Of a stretch of 64,000 nucleotides of DNA, positions 16,913-24,561 are shown in pieces. Source of the stretch: Mesorhizobium sp. M9A.F.Ca.ET.002.03.1.2 (lineage in GTDB: Bacteria; Pseudomonadota; Alphaproteobacteria; Rhizobiales; Rhizobiaceae); NCBI RefSeq assembly GCF_003952365.1, contig NZ_CP034443.1, positions 310,001 through 374,000 of the forward strand, given 5' to 3'. Position numbers and translations under genes: made by a program. The notes below the pieces were generated by a model. It was not told the origin of the DNA. It searched no databases and worked only from the letters and a program-made list of their open reading frames with translations. Positions within the stretch are counted from its first letter, which is position 1. Every line of letters begins with the position of its first letter.

Positions 16913-17581
16913 TCAACGCACTGGATAGCTGAAGTAATAGCGCGAGATGAATCCGAATATTCCCATCATAATCCACGAAATCACGAGATACATTAGTGTA
17001 ATTGTGAAATATACTTCAAAACTCTTGAAAGTATCTGACTCGATGATCTGCGCCACCGAAGTCAATTCATAAGCAGCAATTGACGTGCAGACTGACGTCG
17101 TCAGGGTCAACATGATGAACTGGCTTGTAAGTGATGGATAAATTGCGCGCAGCGCCGGCTTGAGGACGATCAGCCGGAACACCTGAGCGCGGTGCAACCC
17201 AAGCGCCAACCCAGCCTCGATCTGGCCTTTGTGAATACTCTCTACGCCTCCGCGAATGATCTCGATGGCATAGGCGCCACCATTGATTCCGAGGGCGATG
17301 ATTGCCGTCACGGTCGGGTTCAGGCGCAGCCCGAGGAGTGGCAGGGCGAAGAATATGAAGAAGATCTGCACCAGAAACGGTGTGTTGCGAACCACCTCGA
17401 CGAAGGCGATGACGAGGGTGCGAAGTGGTTTGAACTGAGACTTGCGGGCCACGACGCCAAGAACGCCGATCACGATCGCCAGCGCCATCCCGGCAAGCGC
17501 CAGACCCATCGTAGCCAAGGCGCCGAGCAGCAGCTCAGGCATCTTGTCGAACACGACGCCGAAGTCCAACGCATAGCCCAC
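16913..17581 (-). CDS. Polar amino acid-type ABC transporter permease (first of pair)
   Basis: A 222-residue permease with the VRNTPFLVQIFFIFFALP signature and the EAA loop (IRGGVESIHKGQIEAGLALG). It follows the TIM-barrel gene by 65 bp. The stretch around 16960-17090, near its 3' end, is noticeably more AT-rich than its neighbours, which may indicate local codon-use differences or transfer. Confidence 0.93.
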   Translation of the reverse strand: MGYALDFGVVFDKMPELLLGALATMGLALAGMALAIVIGVLGVVARKSQFKPLRTLVIAFVEVVRNTPFLVQIFFIFFALPLLGLRLNPTVTAIIALGINGGAYAIEIIRGGVESIHKGQIEAGLALGLHRAQVFRLIVLKPALRAIYPSLTSQFIMLTLTTSVCTSIAAYELTSVAQIIESDTFKSFEVYFTITLMYLVISWIMMGIFGFISRYYFSYPVR

Positions 17582-17646
17582 TTATTTCCTCCTCCCGTAC
17601 CACAGGCTCGAAGTCGCCTTCGGCCAGTGGATATTCCGCTTGCCGT

Positions 17647-18513
17647 TCAGCCTTCCCGTCTGGTTCGCGCTGCAACCTTCAGAATTTCCCGCGTCGCATT
17701 GAACAGCCGCCGGATATGGTCAGGCGGGCTGTCGGACGCGCCGATCGGCACCTCGACCGACAGCGCTGCGCCTGCAGGCAACTCCCGAAGAAGTTCGACC
17801 AGCGGAAGACTTCCAAAACCCGGAGCAAGCCGTCCCGTACGCGCTTCGCGGGTCATCTCCTCATGGGACCGGGGCGGCCGCGCGGCCGCATCGCACAACT
17901 GGACGCTTCTAATCAGCGCGGTCGGCACGGCTCGCAGATCGCCGGGTGCCCCGCCATTTCGCGAGAAATGCAGTGCGTCGACCAGGACGCCGCCGTTTGC
18001 CTTGCCGGCTTCCTCGACGACGGAAATGCTGTCCGAAAAGGTGGCGATGGAACGCCAGCCCATGTTCTCGAGATCGACGCTCATCTCAAATTCCGACGCC
18101 AGATCACATAAGGCGGCGAAGTTCGAGACGAGCCGTGACCGTTGCGGATCGTCTCCGCAGACACTGACCCTTTGCGCGCCGAGCACTCTGGCGGCTTCGA
18201 GAATCGGGGCAATTGCGGACGAAGTGAACTCCGGCGATATCGTCACGAACTCAATGTCGTAGACAGAAATCCCGGTGTCATCGAGCTGGTTGCGCAGGTC
18301 GCGAGATGCGGCGCTTCCAGCGGGCAATTCGTAGAAAGGTGCGCCGGGAAACGCCGGATAGAGCCGCAGACCAACCGCCGAGAAGCCGGCGCCGGCCGCC
18401 AATCCGACCAGCTCAACTGGCGGCACGCCGATCGCCGAGAAATGAGCCAGGCCGAGATGCGGCATCGCAAAAGCGGAACTCATCGAAATGCTTTCCTGAG
18501 CGCCAGCATTCAC
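17647..18513 (-). CDS. Xylose isomerase-like TIM-barrel protein (sugar phosphate isomerase/epimerase family)
   Basis: A 288-residue AP-endonuclease-2 fold protein: GLAHFSAIGVPPVELVGLAA at the first strand, SVDLENMG mid-barrel with a metal-type Glu, GVLVDALHFSRNGG with the Asp/His pair, and LSVEVPIG near the end. Members catalyse isomerisations, epimerisations or 3-dehydroshikimate dehydration (the QuiC/AsbF type gives protocatechuate). With shikimate/quinate dehydrogenase and dehydroquinase in the operon, dehydratase activity on 3-dehydroshikimate is a reasonable guess but the fold alone cannot prove it. The ATG at 18513 overlaps the gntR stop; another ATG at 18483 has a better ribosome site (AGGAAAG). 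Confidence 0.78.
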   Translation of the reverse strand: MNAGAQESISMSSAFAMPHLGLAHFSAIGVPPVELVGLAAGAGFSAVGLRLYPAFPGAPFYELPAGSAASRDLRNQLDDTGISVYDIEFVTISPEFTSSAIAPILEAARVLGAQRVSVCGDDPQRSRLVSNFAALCDLASEFEMSVDLENMGWRSIATFSDSISVVEEAGKANGGVLVDALHFSRNGGAPGDLRAVPTALIRSVQLCDAAARPPRSHEEMTREARTGRLAPGFGSLPLVELLRELPAGAALSVEVPIGASDSPPDHIRRLFNATREILKVAARTRREG

Positions 18514-19292
18514 CTGATCCCGTTGTCGGCGAGATGCTTGCGCAGATTTGTTCCCGTGCGGTGGATGTGATCGCGCAACTTGGCGCAGGCGTAATCCACG
18601 TCGCGCGCAACGGTGCCCTGGGCGATTTCACTGTGCTCGACGCTGACGTTGCGGTCGCCCGAGGTCGCGCGCAGAAAAGTTCGGCGGTAGCGGTCATTGA
18701 GGTTCAGAAGGACTTTGCAAAAGCTCAGCAGCAGCGGCTTGTTGCAACCCGCAATCAGCGTCAAATGGAATTCGCGGTGCAAAGCCTCCCATTTCTCAAG
18801 CGTCTCAGGCCGCGACGCATCGCGCTCGGTACGGTTAAGTCGGTGCAGAGCACGCATGACATCACCTTCCCAATTGAAGTCGCCGACCCTCATCGCTTCG
18901 CGGAGCGCGTATGTTTCAAGCTCTTCTCGCAAGCTGGTGATCTCTTCGAGATTGGAGAGCGACACCGACGCGACGCGGTAGCCGCGATTGTCCTCGAATT
19001 CGACAAGACCGTCCGAAATCAGCCTTGCCAGCGCCTCACGCAACGGGCTGAGGCTGACATGAAACTGTTGCCTCGCTCGATCGAGATTGATCTTGCTGCC
19101 GGCTTCGAGTTGCCCAGAGACAACGGCCTCGCGAAGTCGCGAAGCGAGTTGGCTGGCAATGGTGTTCTTGCCGTCGTCTACGAACAACTCGGAAGAACGC
19201 CCAACCGAACCAGCGGCCATCTCAGCCTCTTCTCCTAGCTTCGGTACCGCGACGTCCTTCACCATTACCTCCCGCCATCGACAACCGAACAC
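18510..19292 (-). CDS. GntR-family regulator with FCD ligand domain
   Basis: An N-terminal GntR winged helix (about residues 42-110: IASQLASRLREAVVSGQLEA, then SLSPLREALARLISDGLVEF) is followed by an all-helical FCD domain (about 115-245) with metal- or ligand-type residues in HREFHLTLIAG and the C-terminal HSEIAQG and RDHIHRTG histidines. FCD regulators usually respond to small carboxylic acids. It heads the minus operon and faces the divergent dioxygenase operon across a region rich in inverted repeats, so it probably controls both. The first methionine at 19292 has no clear ribosome site; a start near 19262 behind GGGAGG is likely. Confidence 0.9.
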   Translation of the reverse strand: MFGCRWREVMVKDVAVPKLGEEAEMAAGSVGRSSELFVDDGKNTIASQLASRLREAVVSGQLEAGSKINLDRARQQFHVSLSPLREALARLISDGLVEFEDNRGYRVASVSLSNLEEITSLREELETYALREAMRVGDFNWEGDVMRALHRLNRTERDASRPETLEKWEALHREFHLTLIAGCNKPLLLSFCKVLLNLNDRYRRTFLRATSGDRNVSVEHSEIAQGTVARDVDYACAKLRDHIHRTGTNLRKHLADNGIR

Positions 19293-19363
19293 TCGGTGGA
19301 TTGTCCCTAAGATAAACGATTATCTGTGTCAATCACAAGTGCTTAGAATGACCGAGTGCTCGG
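19285..19363. promoter_or_regulatory. Nested inverted repeats in the divergent promoter region
   Basis: CCGAACACTCGGT at 19285-19297 is complementary, with one mismatch, to ACCGAGTGCTCGG at 19351-19363. Between them at 19310-19325 lies a perfect palindrome AGATAA-N4-TTATCT. Such symmetrical sites between a regulator gene and the operon it faces are typical operators; GntR/FCD proteins bind short palindromes. The left arm overlaps the annotated 5' end of gntR, another reason to prefer the later start for that gene. Confidence 0.5.
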
Positions 19364-19515
19364 CACTGCATCCATGATAGGTCACAAAACTCATTATTTT
19401 CAATATGATATTCGTAATCTGCTGCCAGTTTCTCCCAGCTTTGAGGAGGTGAGAGGTAAATAGCTCTTGACAAATAATCGATGATTTTGCACAGAAAGGG
19501 TGACTAGGAGGCCCC

Positions 19516-20409
19516 ATGGTCATCGAGAACCAGCAGGACGTGACCGAAGCCGCACTCAGGGTCATGCAGCAGACAGGTGATCGGCGTCTGCGCGAAATCA
19601 TGACTTCTCTCATCACCCACCTTCATGCCTTCGTTCGCGAAGCGCGGTTGACCGAAGCCGAGTTCCGGGAAGCAGCCGGCATTCTCAACGAGATCGGCAA
19701 GCTGCAAACCGACCACCACAACGAGATGATTCTCATGGCTGGATCGCTCGGCGTCTCCACCCTGGTTTGCCTCCTCAACAACGGCGACCAAGGCCAGACG
19801 GAGACGTCCCAATCCCTGCTTGGCCCCTTCTGGCGACTGAACTCGCCGCGCGTGGAAAATGGCGGAACCATTGTCCGCTCCGACACGCCGGGCGTACCGC
19901 TGTTCGTGACCGCTCGCGTGCAGGACAGGAACCGCCAGCCCATCGTCGGCGCAGACGTCGATGTCTGGCACGCCTCTCCGGTCGGCCTTTACGAGAACCA
20001 GGATCCAGAGCAGGCCGACATGAATTTGCGCGGCAAATTCACGACGGACGCCGAGGGCCGCTTTTGGTTCAGGACCGTCAAGATGGTCGGTTATCCCATT
20101 CCGACCGATGGAGTGGTAGGGCGGCTTTTGCGTGCCCAGAACCGGCACCCTTACCGCCCCGCGCATCTCCATGCACTGATATTCAAGACAGGCTACAAGG
20201 TCCTGATTTCACAGGTCTTCGACCCGCGTGATCCGCATATCGGCGACGACGTCCAGTTCGGCGTCACCCGTGCACTGACGGGAGATTTCATTCGGCATGA
20301 CGAACCGCATCCCAGCGAACCGGCCATCGACGCACCGTGGTATTCGCTCGATTACACCTATGTGATGGAGCCTGGCGAAGCTGTGCTGCCGAAGCCGCCG
20401 ATCAAATAA
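19516..20409 (+). CDS. Intradiol ring-cleavage dioxygenase (catechol/hydroxyquinol 1,2-dioxygenase family)
   Basis: A 297-residue non-haem Fe(III) dioxygenase that splits an ortho-dihydroxy ring between the two hydroxyls. It has the N-terminal helical dimerisation domain (about 1-95) and the beta-sandwich catalytic domain, LLGPFWRLNSP at its start. The iron ligands are visible: Tyr159 (VGLYE), Tyr193 (GYPIPTDG), His217 and His219 (RPAHLHAL). The architecture is closest to hydroxyquinol 1,2-dioxygenases, but substrate cannot be assigned. A strong AGGAGG precedes the ATG. It heads a four-gene operon with hydratase and aldolase genes of the homoprotocatechuate meta pathway, which is an odd match for an intradiol enzyme. 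Confidence 0.9.
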   Translation: MVIENQQDVTEAALRVMQQTGDRRLREIMTSLITHLHAFVREARLTEAEFREAAGILNEIGKLQTDHHNEMILMAGSLGVSTLVCLLNNGDQGQTETSQSLLGPFWRLNSPRVENGGTIVRSDTPGVPLFVTARVQDRNRQPIVGADVDVWHASPVGLYENQDPEQADMNLRGKFTTDAEGRFWFRTVKMVGYPIPTDGVVGRLLRAQNRHPYRPAHLHALIFKTGYKVLISQVFDPRDPHIGDDVQFGVTRALTGDFIRHDEPHPSEPAIDAPWYSLDYTYVMEPGEAVLPKPPIK

Positions 20410-20466
20410 TTCAAGCCGGGCCGTCCGGCTTCCTCTGCCTTCCAATACTGCCGAAAGTACAAAGAA

Positions 20467-21249
20467 ATGCTCACCGACGAAGAACACCGCCGCGCCGCCG
20501 AAGCACTCCTCAACGCAGAACAGGTCCGCAAACCGATCCCGCAGCTCAGCCGCACCTATCCGCATATCGAGATCAAGGATGCCTATCGCATCCAGGATCT
20601 CTGGGCGGAGGGACGCATCGCCAAGGGCGCGCGCGTCGCCGGTCACAAGATCGGGCTGACATCGCGCGCAATGCAAATGGCGTCCAAGATGACTGAGCCG
20701 GACTATGGCCGCATCCTCGATGACGCCCTCTACAATGATGGAGCGCGGATCGATGCTGCCAGGTTCATCAAGCCGCGGCTGGAAGTCGAACTCGCCTTCG
20801 TCATGGGCGAGGATCTCGAAGGTCCTGGCACGCGCATCCATGACGTCATGCGGGCGACAGAATTCGTCGTGCCTGCGCTGGAGATCATCGACTACCGCAC
20901 GGAAGTGCCGCGCGCCATCACTGACACGATCGCCGACAACGCCGCCTTTGGCGCAATCGTTATCGGGGGGCGCACCATCCGGCCCATGGACGTCGACATT
21001 CGCTGGGTCGGCGCGACGCTTTCCAAGAACGGCATCATCGAAGAATCGGGTGTCTCCGCAGCTATCATGGGACATCCGGCTGCTGGGGTCGCCTGGCTGG
21101 TCAACAAACTGCATGCTGTCGGCGGCAAGCTGTCGAAGGGACAGATCGTTTTGGCAGGTTCCTTCACCCGCCCTGTCGACATCGCGGCTGGCGATGTGAT
21201 CCATGCGGATTACGGCCCACTCGGCGCGATCGGCGTGTCGTTCCAATGA
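20467..21249 (+). CDS. 2-oxo-hept-4-ene-1,7-dioate hydratase-like protein (HpaH family)
   Basis: A 260-residue member of the HpaH/MhpD hydratase branch of the FAA-hydrolase superfamily. [12 protein letters not shown] (about residues 59-70) is characteristic of HpaH; metal-binding acidic residues occur in [16 protein letters not shown]. The enzyme adds water to 2-oxo-hept-4-ene-1,7-dioate to give 4-hydroxy-2-oxoheptanedioate, the substrate of HpaI, whose homologue follows with an ATGA overlap. It lies 57 bp after the dioxygenase gene with only a weak GAAAG ribosome site. Confidence 0.87.
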   Translation: MLTDEEHRRAAEALLNAEQVRKPIPQLSRTYPHIEIKDAYRIQDLWAEGRIAKGARVAGHKIGLTSRAMQMASKMTEPDYGRILDDALYNDGARIDAARFIKPRLEVELAFVMGEDLEGPGTRIHDVMRATEFVVPALEIIDYRTEVPRAITDTIADNAAFGAIVIGGRTIRPMDVDIRWVGATLSKNGIIEESGVSAAIMGHPAAGVAWLVNKLHAVGGKLSKGQIVLAGSFTRPVDIAAGDVIHADYGPLGAIGVSFQ

Positions 21250-22007
21250 GCCTTCCGCAAAACCGCTTCAAGAGCGCCATCCTGGAGGGTCGGCAGCAGA
21301 TCGGCCTGTGGTGCAGCCTGCCGGGAAGCTATGTGGCGGAAGCAGTCGCGGGGTCTGGCTACGACTGGCTGCTGTTCGACACCGAGCATTCTCCGGGCGA
21401 TCCGCTGACGGTTCTGCCGCAGCTCCAAGCCGTCGCCCCCTACGATGTCTCGGCGGTCGTCCGTCCGGCTAGCAACGACGCGGTGCTCATCAAGCGCTTC
21501 CTCGACTTCGGTGCGCAGACGCTTCTGATCCCCTATGTGCAGTCGCGCGAGGAAGCTAAGGCCGCCGTAGCGGCGATGCGATATCCGCCGGAAGGGATTC
21601 GTGGAGTCTCCGGCCTCACACGGGCCACGCGATTTGGCCGCGTCCCCGACTACGGCCGCACCGCCCACGCGCAGCTTTGCCTCCTGGTGCAGATTGAAAC
21701 CAGGGTCGCGCTCGACCGCCTGGAAGACATTGCCTCGGTCGAAGGGGTGGATGGTGTCTTCATTGGCCCGGCCGATCTCGCCGCGAGCCTGGGCTTGGTC
21801 GGCCAACCAGACCACCCGCAAGTGACCGCGGCGGTCGAGGATGCGATCGCTAGGTTGCGGGCGATCGGAAAGCCCTCCGGAATCCTGACGCCGAACGAGA
21901 GTTTCGCCCGTCGGTGCATCGAACTTGGTACGATGTTCACGGCGGTCGGCATCGACGCCGGATTGTTGGCGCGCGGCTCCGAAGCCCTCGCGACGAGGTT
22001 CCGATGA
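21246..22007 (+). CDS. 4-hydroxy-2-oxoheptanedioate aldolase-like protein (HpaI/GarL family)
   Basis: A 253-residue class II pyruvate aldolase with a TIM barrel. Visible are [10 protein letters not shown] with the general-base His, the [15 protein letters not shown] segment with a metal Glu, and [14 protein letters not shown] with a metal Asp. It retro-aldol cleaves 4-hydroxy-2-oxo acids into pyruvate and an aldehyde (succinate semialdehyde in the 4-hydroxyphenylacetate pathway). Start and stop codons overlap those of the neighbouring genes, so the four-gene operon is translationally coupled. Confidence 0.9.
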   Translation: MSLPQNRFKSAILEGRQQIGLWCSLPGSYVAEAVAGSGYDWLLFDTEHSPGDPLTVLPQLQAVAPYDVSAVVRPASNDAVLIKRFLDFGAQTLLIPYVQSREEAKAAVAAMRYPPEGIRGVSGLTRATRFGRVPDYGRTAHAQLCLLVQIETRVALDRLEDIASVEGVDGVFIGPADLAASLGLVGQPDHPQVTAAVEDAIARLRAIGKPSGILTPNESFARRCIELGTMFTAVGIDAGLLARGSEALATRFR

Positions 22008-22783
22008 ACCGCGTGGAGGCACCCGTAACGAGCGAGGCAGATGACAGGAATGGGCTCGCCGCCCTTGCGAAGTCACGTCGGCTGCGTGCGGCCATCAACA
22101 TCGGCAACGCGGCGCTCGCGCAGCGGGACGAACGATCCGGCGCCCTCACCGGGGTAAGCCCCGCGATCGCCAGGGAGCTTTCCCGCCGCATCGGCTGCGA
22201 ACTCGACCTGGTCATCTATCCGTCGGCAGGGAAAGTCTCGGAAGCCGCCGAGCGCGGCGAATGGGAGATCGCGTTTCTGGCCAGGGATCCGGGCCGTGCG
22301 GACAGGCTTGCATTCTCGATACCCTATGTCGCCATCGAGGGGACTTACATCGTCCGCAAGGATTCCGGTTTCCGCGGGGCCGCCGATATCGACCGTCCAG
22401 GGCAGCGCGTCTGCGTGACCCACAATGCTGCCTACGACCATATTCTCTCCCGGCAGCTAGAACACGCGGAGATCGTCAGGGCGGCGACGCCGACGGACAC
22501 GCTCGCCCTGTTTCTCCAAGGGGGCCATAACGCCGCGGCGGGCATTCGCCAGCCGCTGGAGAATTACGCCCAGTCGCATCCCGAACTAAAAGTCCTTGAA
22601 GACCGTTTCGCGCTGATCGAACAGTGCATCGCGGTACCGAAGTCCGATGAAGACTCGATACCCGCGCTTGACCGGTTCCTCGCCCAGGCCATCGAAAGTG
22701 GAATGGTTCGGCAAGCGCTGGACCTGTCAGGTCAGCAGCAGGTAGCGGTTGCGACGGAAGCGTCTTTGGGCAGAACCGCCTGA
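22004..22783 (+). CDS. Family 3 solute-binding-like protein lacking a signal peptide
   Basis: A 259-residue protein with the SBP_bac_3 fold: [20 protein letters not shown], then [39 protein letters not shown] and later RALIEQC-type second-lobe sequence. The N terminus ([17 protein letters not shown]) is polar and has no signal sequence or membrane anchor, so the product should stay in the cytoplasm, unlike the proper binding protein at 15356-16198. The ATG overlaps the aldolase stop and no in-frame upstream start exists without entering that gene. It might act as a ligand-sensing or enzyme-like protein; the function is unknown. Confidence 0.78.
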   Translation: MNRVEAPVTSEADDRNGLAALAKSRRLRAAINIGNAALAQRDERSGALTGVSPAIARELSRRIGCELDLVIYPSAGKVSEAAERGEWEIAFLARDPGRADRLAFSIPYVAIEGTYIVRKDSGFRGAADIDRPGQRVCVTHNAAYDHILSRQLEHAEIVRAATPTDTLALFLQGGHNAAAGIRQPLENYAQSHPELKVLEDRFALIEQCIAVPKSDEDSIPALDRFLAQAIESGMVRQALDLSGQQQVAVATEASLGRTA

Positions 22784-23541
22784 CGTCGTTATCTTAGCCG
22801 CTGCTCCCTCCGTTCCTAACGTCGTCGCTCTCGATCAGCACGTGACGCCTCGGCCTTCCCATTTGCGGAACGACCGCGGCGCCATGAGTGCCCACAATGT
22901 TTGACGCGGACATTTGTTATTTTGCAGGAACGCCTCATTCGGGTCATGGGCGCGAATTCGACTAGGCCCAAACAAATTTCCACAAAGGGGTCGACACCGG
23001 CCGCTCGGCCTTGATCGCTTTTAACGACCGCTCGTGACAACAAACCGAACATAGTTTCCGAACACAATTTCGTGTCAGGATAACGGTCGATTTGCAGACA
23101 ATGTCGTGCAGACCGCGACCGAACTTATAGCCTCCACTGCATAAGCGCGGGCTTTTTGCCTATCAAGGAGGCCACAGTCGGAGGTCGTGGAGGGGTGGAG
23201 GTTTTGCCGTTTGAGCGGCTGCCGGGAAGGAGCAGGAAGCGCCAATTGGAGACGCTTGGTGACGACGCGTCGAACGTCTTGAGCGGGGCCGGTGGCGGAC
23301 AGGCAGCTTTAGGTGATCGAAAAGCGATACCAGACATTCAAGTCGGTGGGACCGAGGTCGCCAGTTGACCCCTTGCTGACCCGTGAGCCGGGGACGCTTG
23401 CCAGAAACCGGATATTAGCCGCGAGCAGTGCTCATCACCCTTCCTGACTTTCCCCGAGGTAGGAGGAGGCCGGCCTGATAGACTCGTTCACGAAGCGTCG
23501 GTACACTGCCGAACTGCTTTCAGACGAGAGCAATCGCGCAT
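22784..23541. other. Non-coding stretch downstream of the catabolic operon
   Basis: About 760 bp without a supportable gene. Short frames on both strands show no domain or ribosome site. It separates the coherent catabolic locus from the decayed region that begins with the truncated cyclase. Confidence 0.4.
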
Positions 23542-24075
23542 ATGACCGAGGAACGTATCCAGCGTCGACTCGCCGCCGTAATCGCGGCAGATGTGGTTGG
23601 CTACAGCCGCCTCATGGAAACGGATGAGGCCGGGACGCTGGCCGCACTCAAGTCCCGACGCAAGCAAGTGCTGCAGCCGTTGGTCGCCAGGCACGATGGC
23701 CGGATTTTTAAGGTGACTGGCGATGGCGTGATGGTGGAGTTCACTAGCGCCGTCAACGCTTTGCAATGCGCGATAGACGTGCAGCATGCGATGGCTGCCG
23801 CCAATGCCGCGCTGCCTGAAAAGCTTCATATCGTGCTGCGCATCGGCGTCAATTTAGGTGATGTGATGGTCGAGGGCAGCGATCTTTATGGCGATGGAGT
23901 CAACATCGCTTCGCGCCTGGAAACCAACGCCGAGCCGGGCGGCATCCTCATCTCAGTGCGATCATCGCTTCACGACGCACATTTTCCTTCGTTATTTAAC
24001 AGGTACGCCAGTGCAATAGCAGGCTCGCGTTTCAGCCCCCAAAGCACGCAGTCATTCATGTGCGCGGGTCCTTGA
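23542..24075 (+). pseudogene. Class III adenylate/guanylate cyclase, truncated
   Basis: The first 140 residues are a good nucleotidyl cyclase catalytic domain: AAVIAADVVGYSRLMETDE with the first metal Asp, RIFKVTGDGVMVEF with the second, and LRIGVNLGDVMVEGSDLYGD then VNIASRLE. In full-length rhizobial relatives this domain is followed by an integral TPR or TolB-like part of about 400 residues. Here similarity stops right after EPGGILIS at about 23965 and the frame runs into unrelated sequence to a stop at 24075. It is therefore a broken gene, perhaps cut by the event that placed the small minus-strand genes here. Confidence 0.82.
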
Positions 24076-24214
24076 TTTCGAAGATCAACCAACTGTCATC
24101 CGGTGCCTGGATGGCTTCGAACCGCGTCTGGGCATCGAAATGGATCGGCTGTGCGTTAAGCTTTATTGTCAGGTCGACGAGTTGATCCGTAATCAGGCTC
24201 TCTTGGGTCATCAT
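24056..24214 (-). CDS. Small acidic protein, 52 residues, unknown function
   Basis: The product begins MMTQESLITDQLVDLTIKLN and ends SWLIFEIKDPRT. It has a natural amino-acid composition, alternating beta-like pattern and a run of G before the double ATG at 24214/24211. It lies 21 bp downstream of another small gene on the same strand (24236-24442), suggesting a two-gene unit. No family recognised. It overlaps the tail of the truncated cyclase frame, more evidence that this tail is not real coding sequence. Confidence 0.5.
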   Translation of the reverse strand: MMTQESLITDQLVDLTIKLNAQPIHFDAQTRFEAIQAPDDSWLIFEIKDPRT

Positions 24215-24235
24215 GGCCCCCCGGCCCAGCATCCG

Positions 24236-24442
24236 TCAGTATCTGCCGGGGTCATCACTGGGATGGCGGTTCCGAACCTGCGGGCCGAACCCGGTTGCCG
24301 CCCTGTAGGCCATCGACGTCGCCGAGGCATAGGCCGCCGACAGGCGACACAAGAACCGGCCAAGCCGGATCTGCGGCCATTTCGGCAGCCCGGCTGCGAG
24401 TGCCCGGCCAGTCTTTCCCAGAACCTCTGACACCACGGACAT
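24236..24442 (-). CDS. Small protein, 68 residues, unknown function
   Basis: The ATG at 24442 follows AGGAG at a suitable distance. The product begins MSVVSEVLGKTGRALAAGLP and contains an amphipathic stretch (LCRLSAAYASATSMAYRAAT); it is basic overall. A longer open frame to 24715 crosses into the divergent regulator gene and is not supported. It is divergent from the BTAD-domain regulator at 24562, with about 120 bp of shared promoter region. Confidence 0.5.
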   Translation of the reverse strand: MSVVSEVLGKTGRALAAGLPKWPQIRLGRFLCRLSAAYASATSMAYRAATGFGPQVRNRHPSDDPGRY

Positions 24443-24561
24443 TGGAGTTTCTCCTCGGATGGTGTTTAGTCGCGACAGGTAACTTCCAATTGAGGGCGTG
24501 AGGCGGCCGTGAAAAGCGCCGTGAAAACCGCGAAAAATGCCGGAATTCAGAGCAAATCGCG

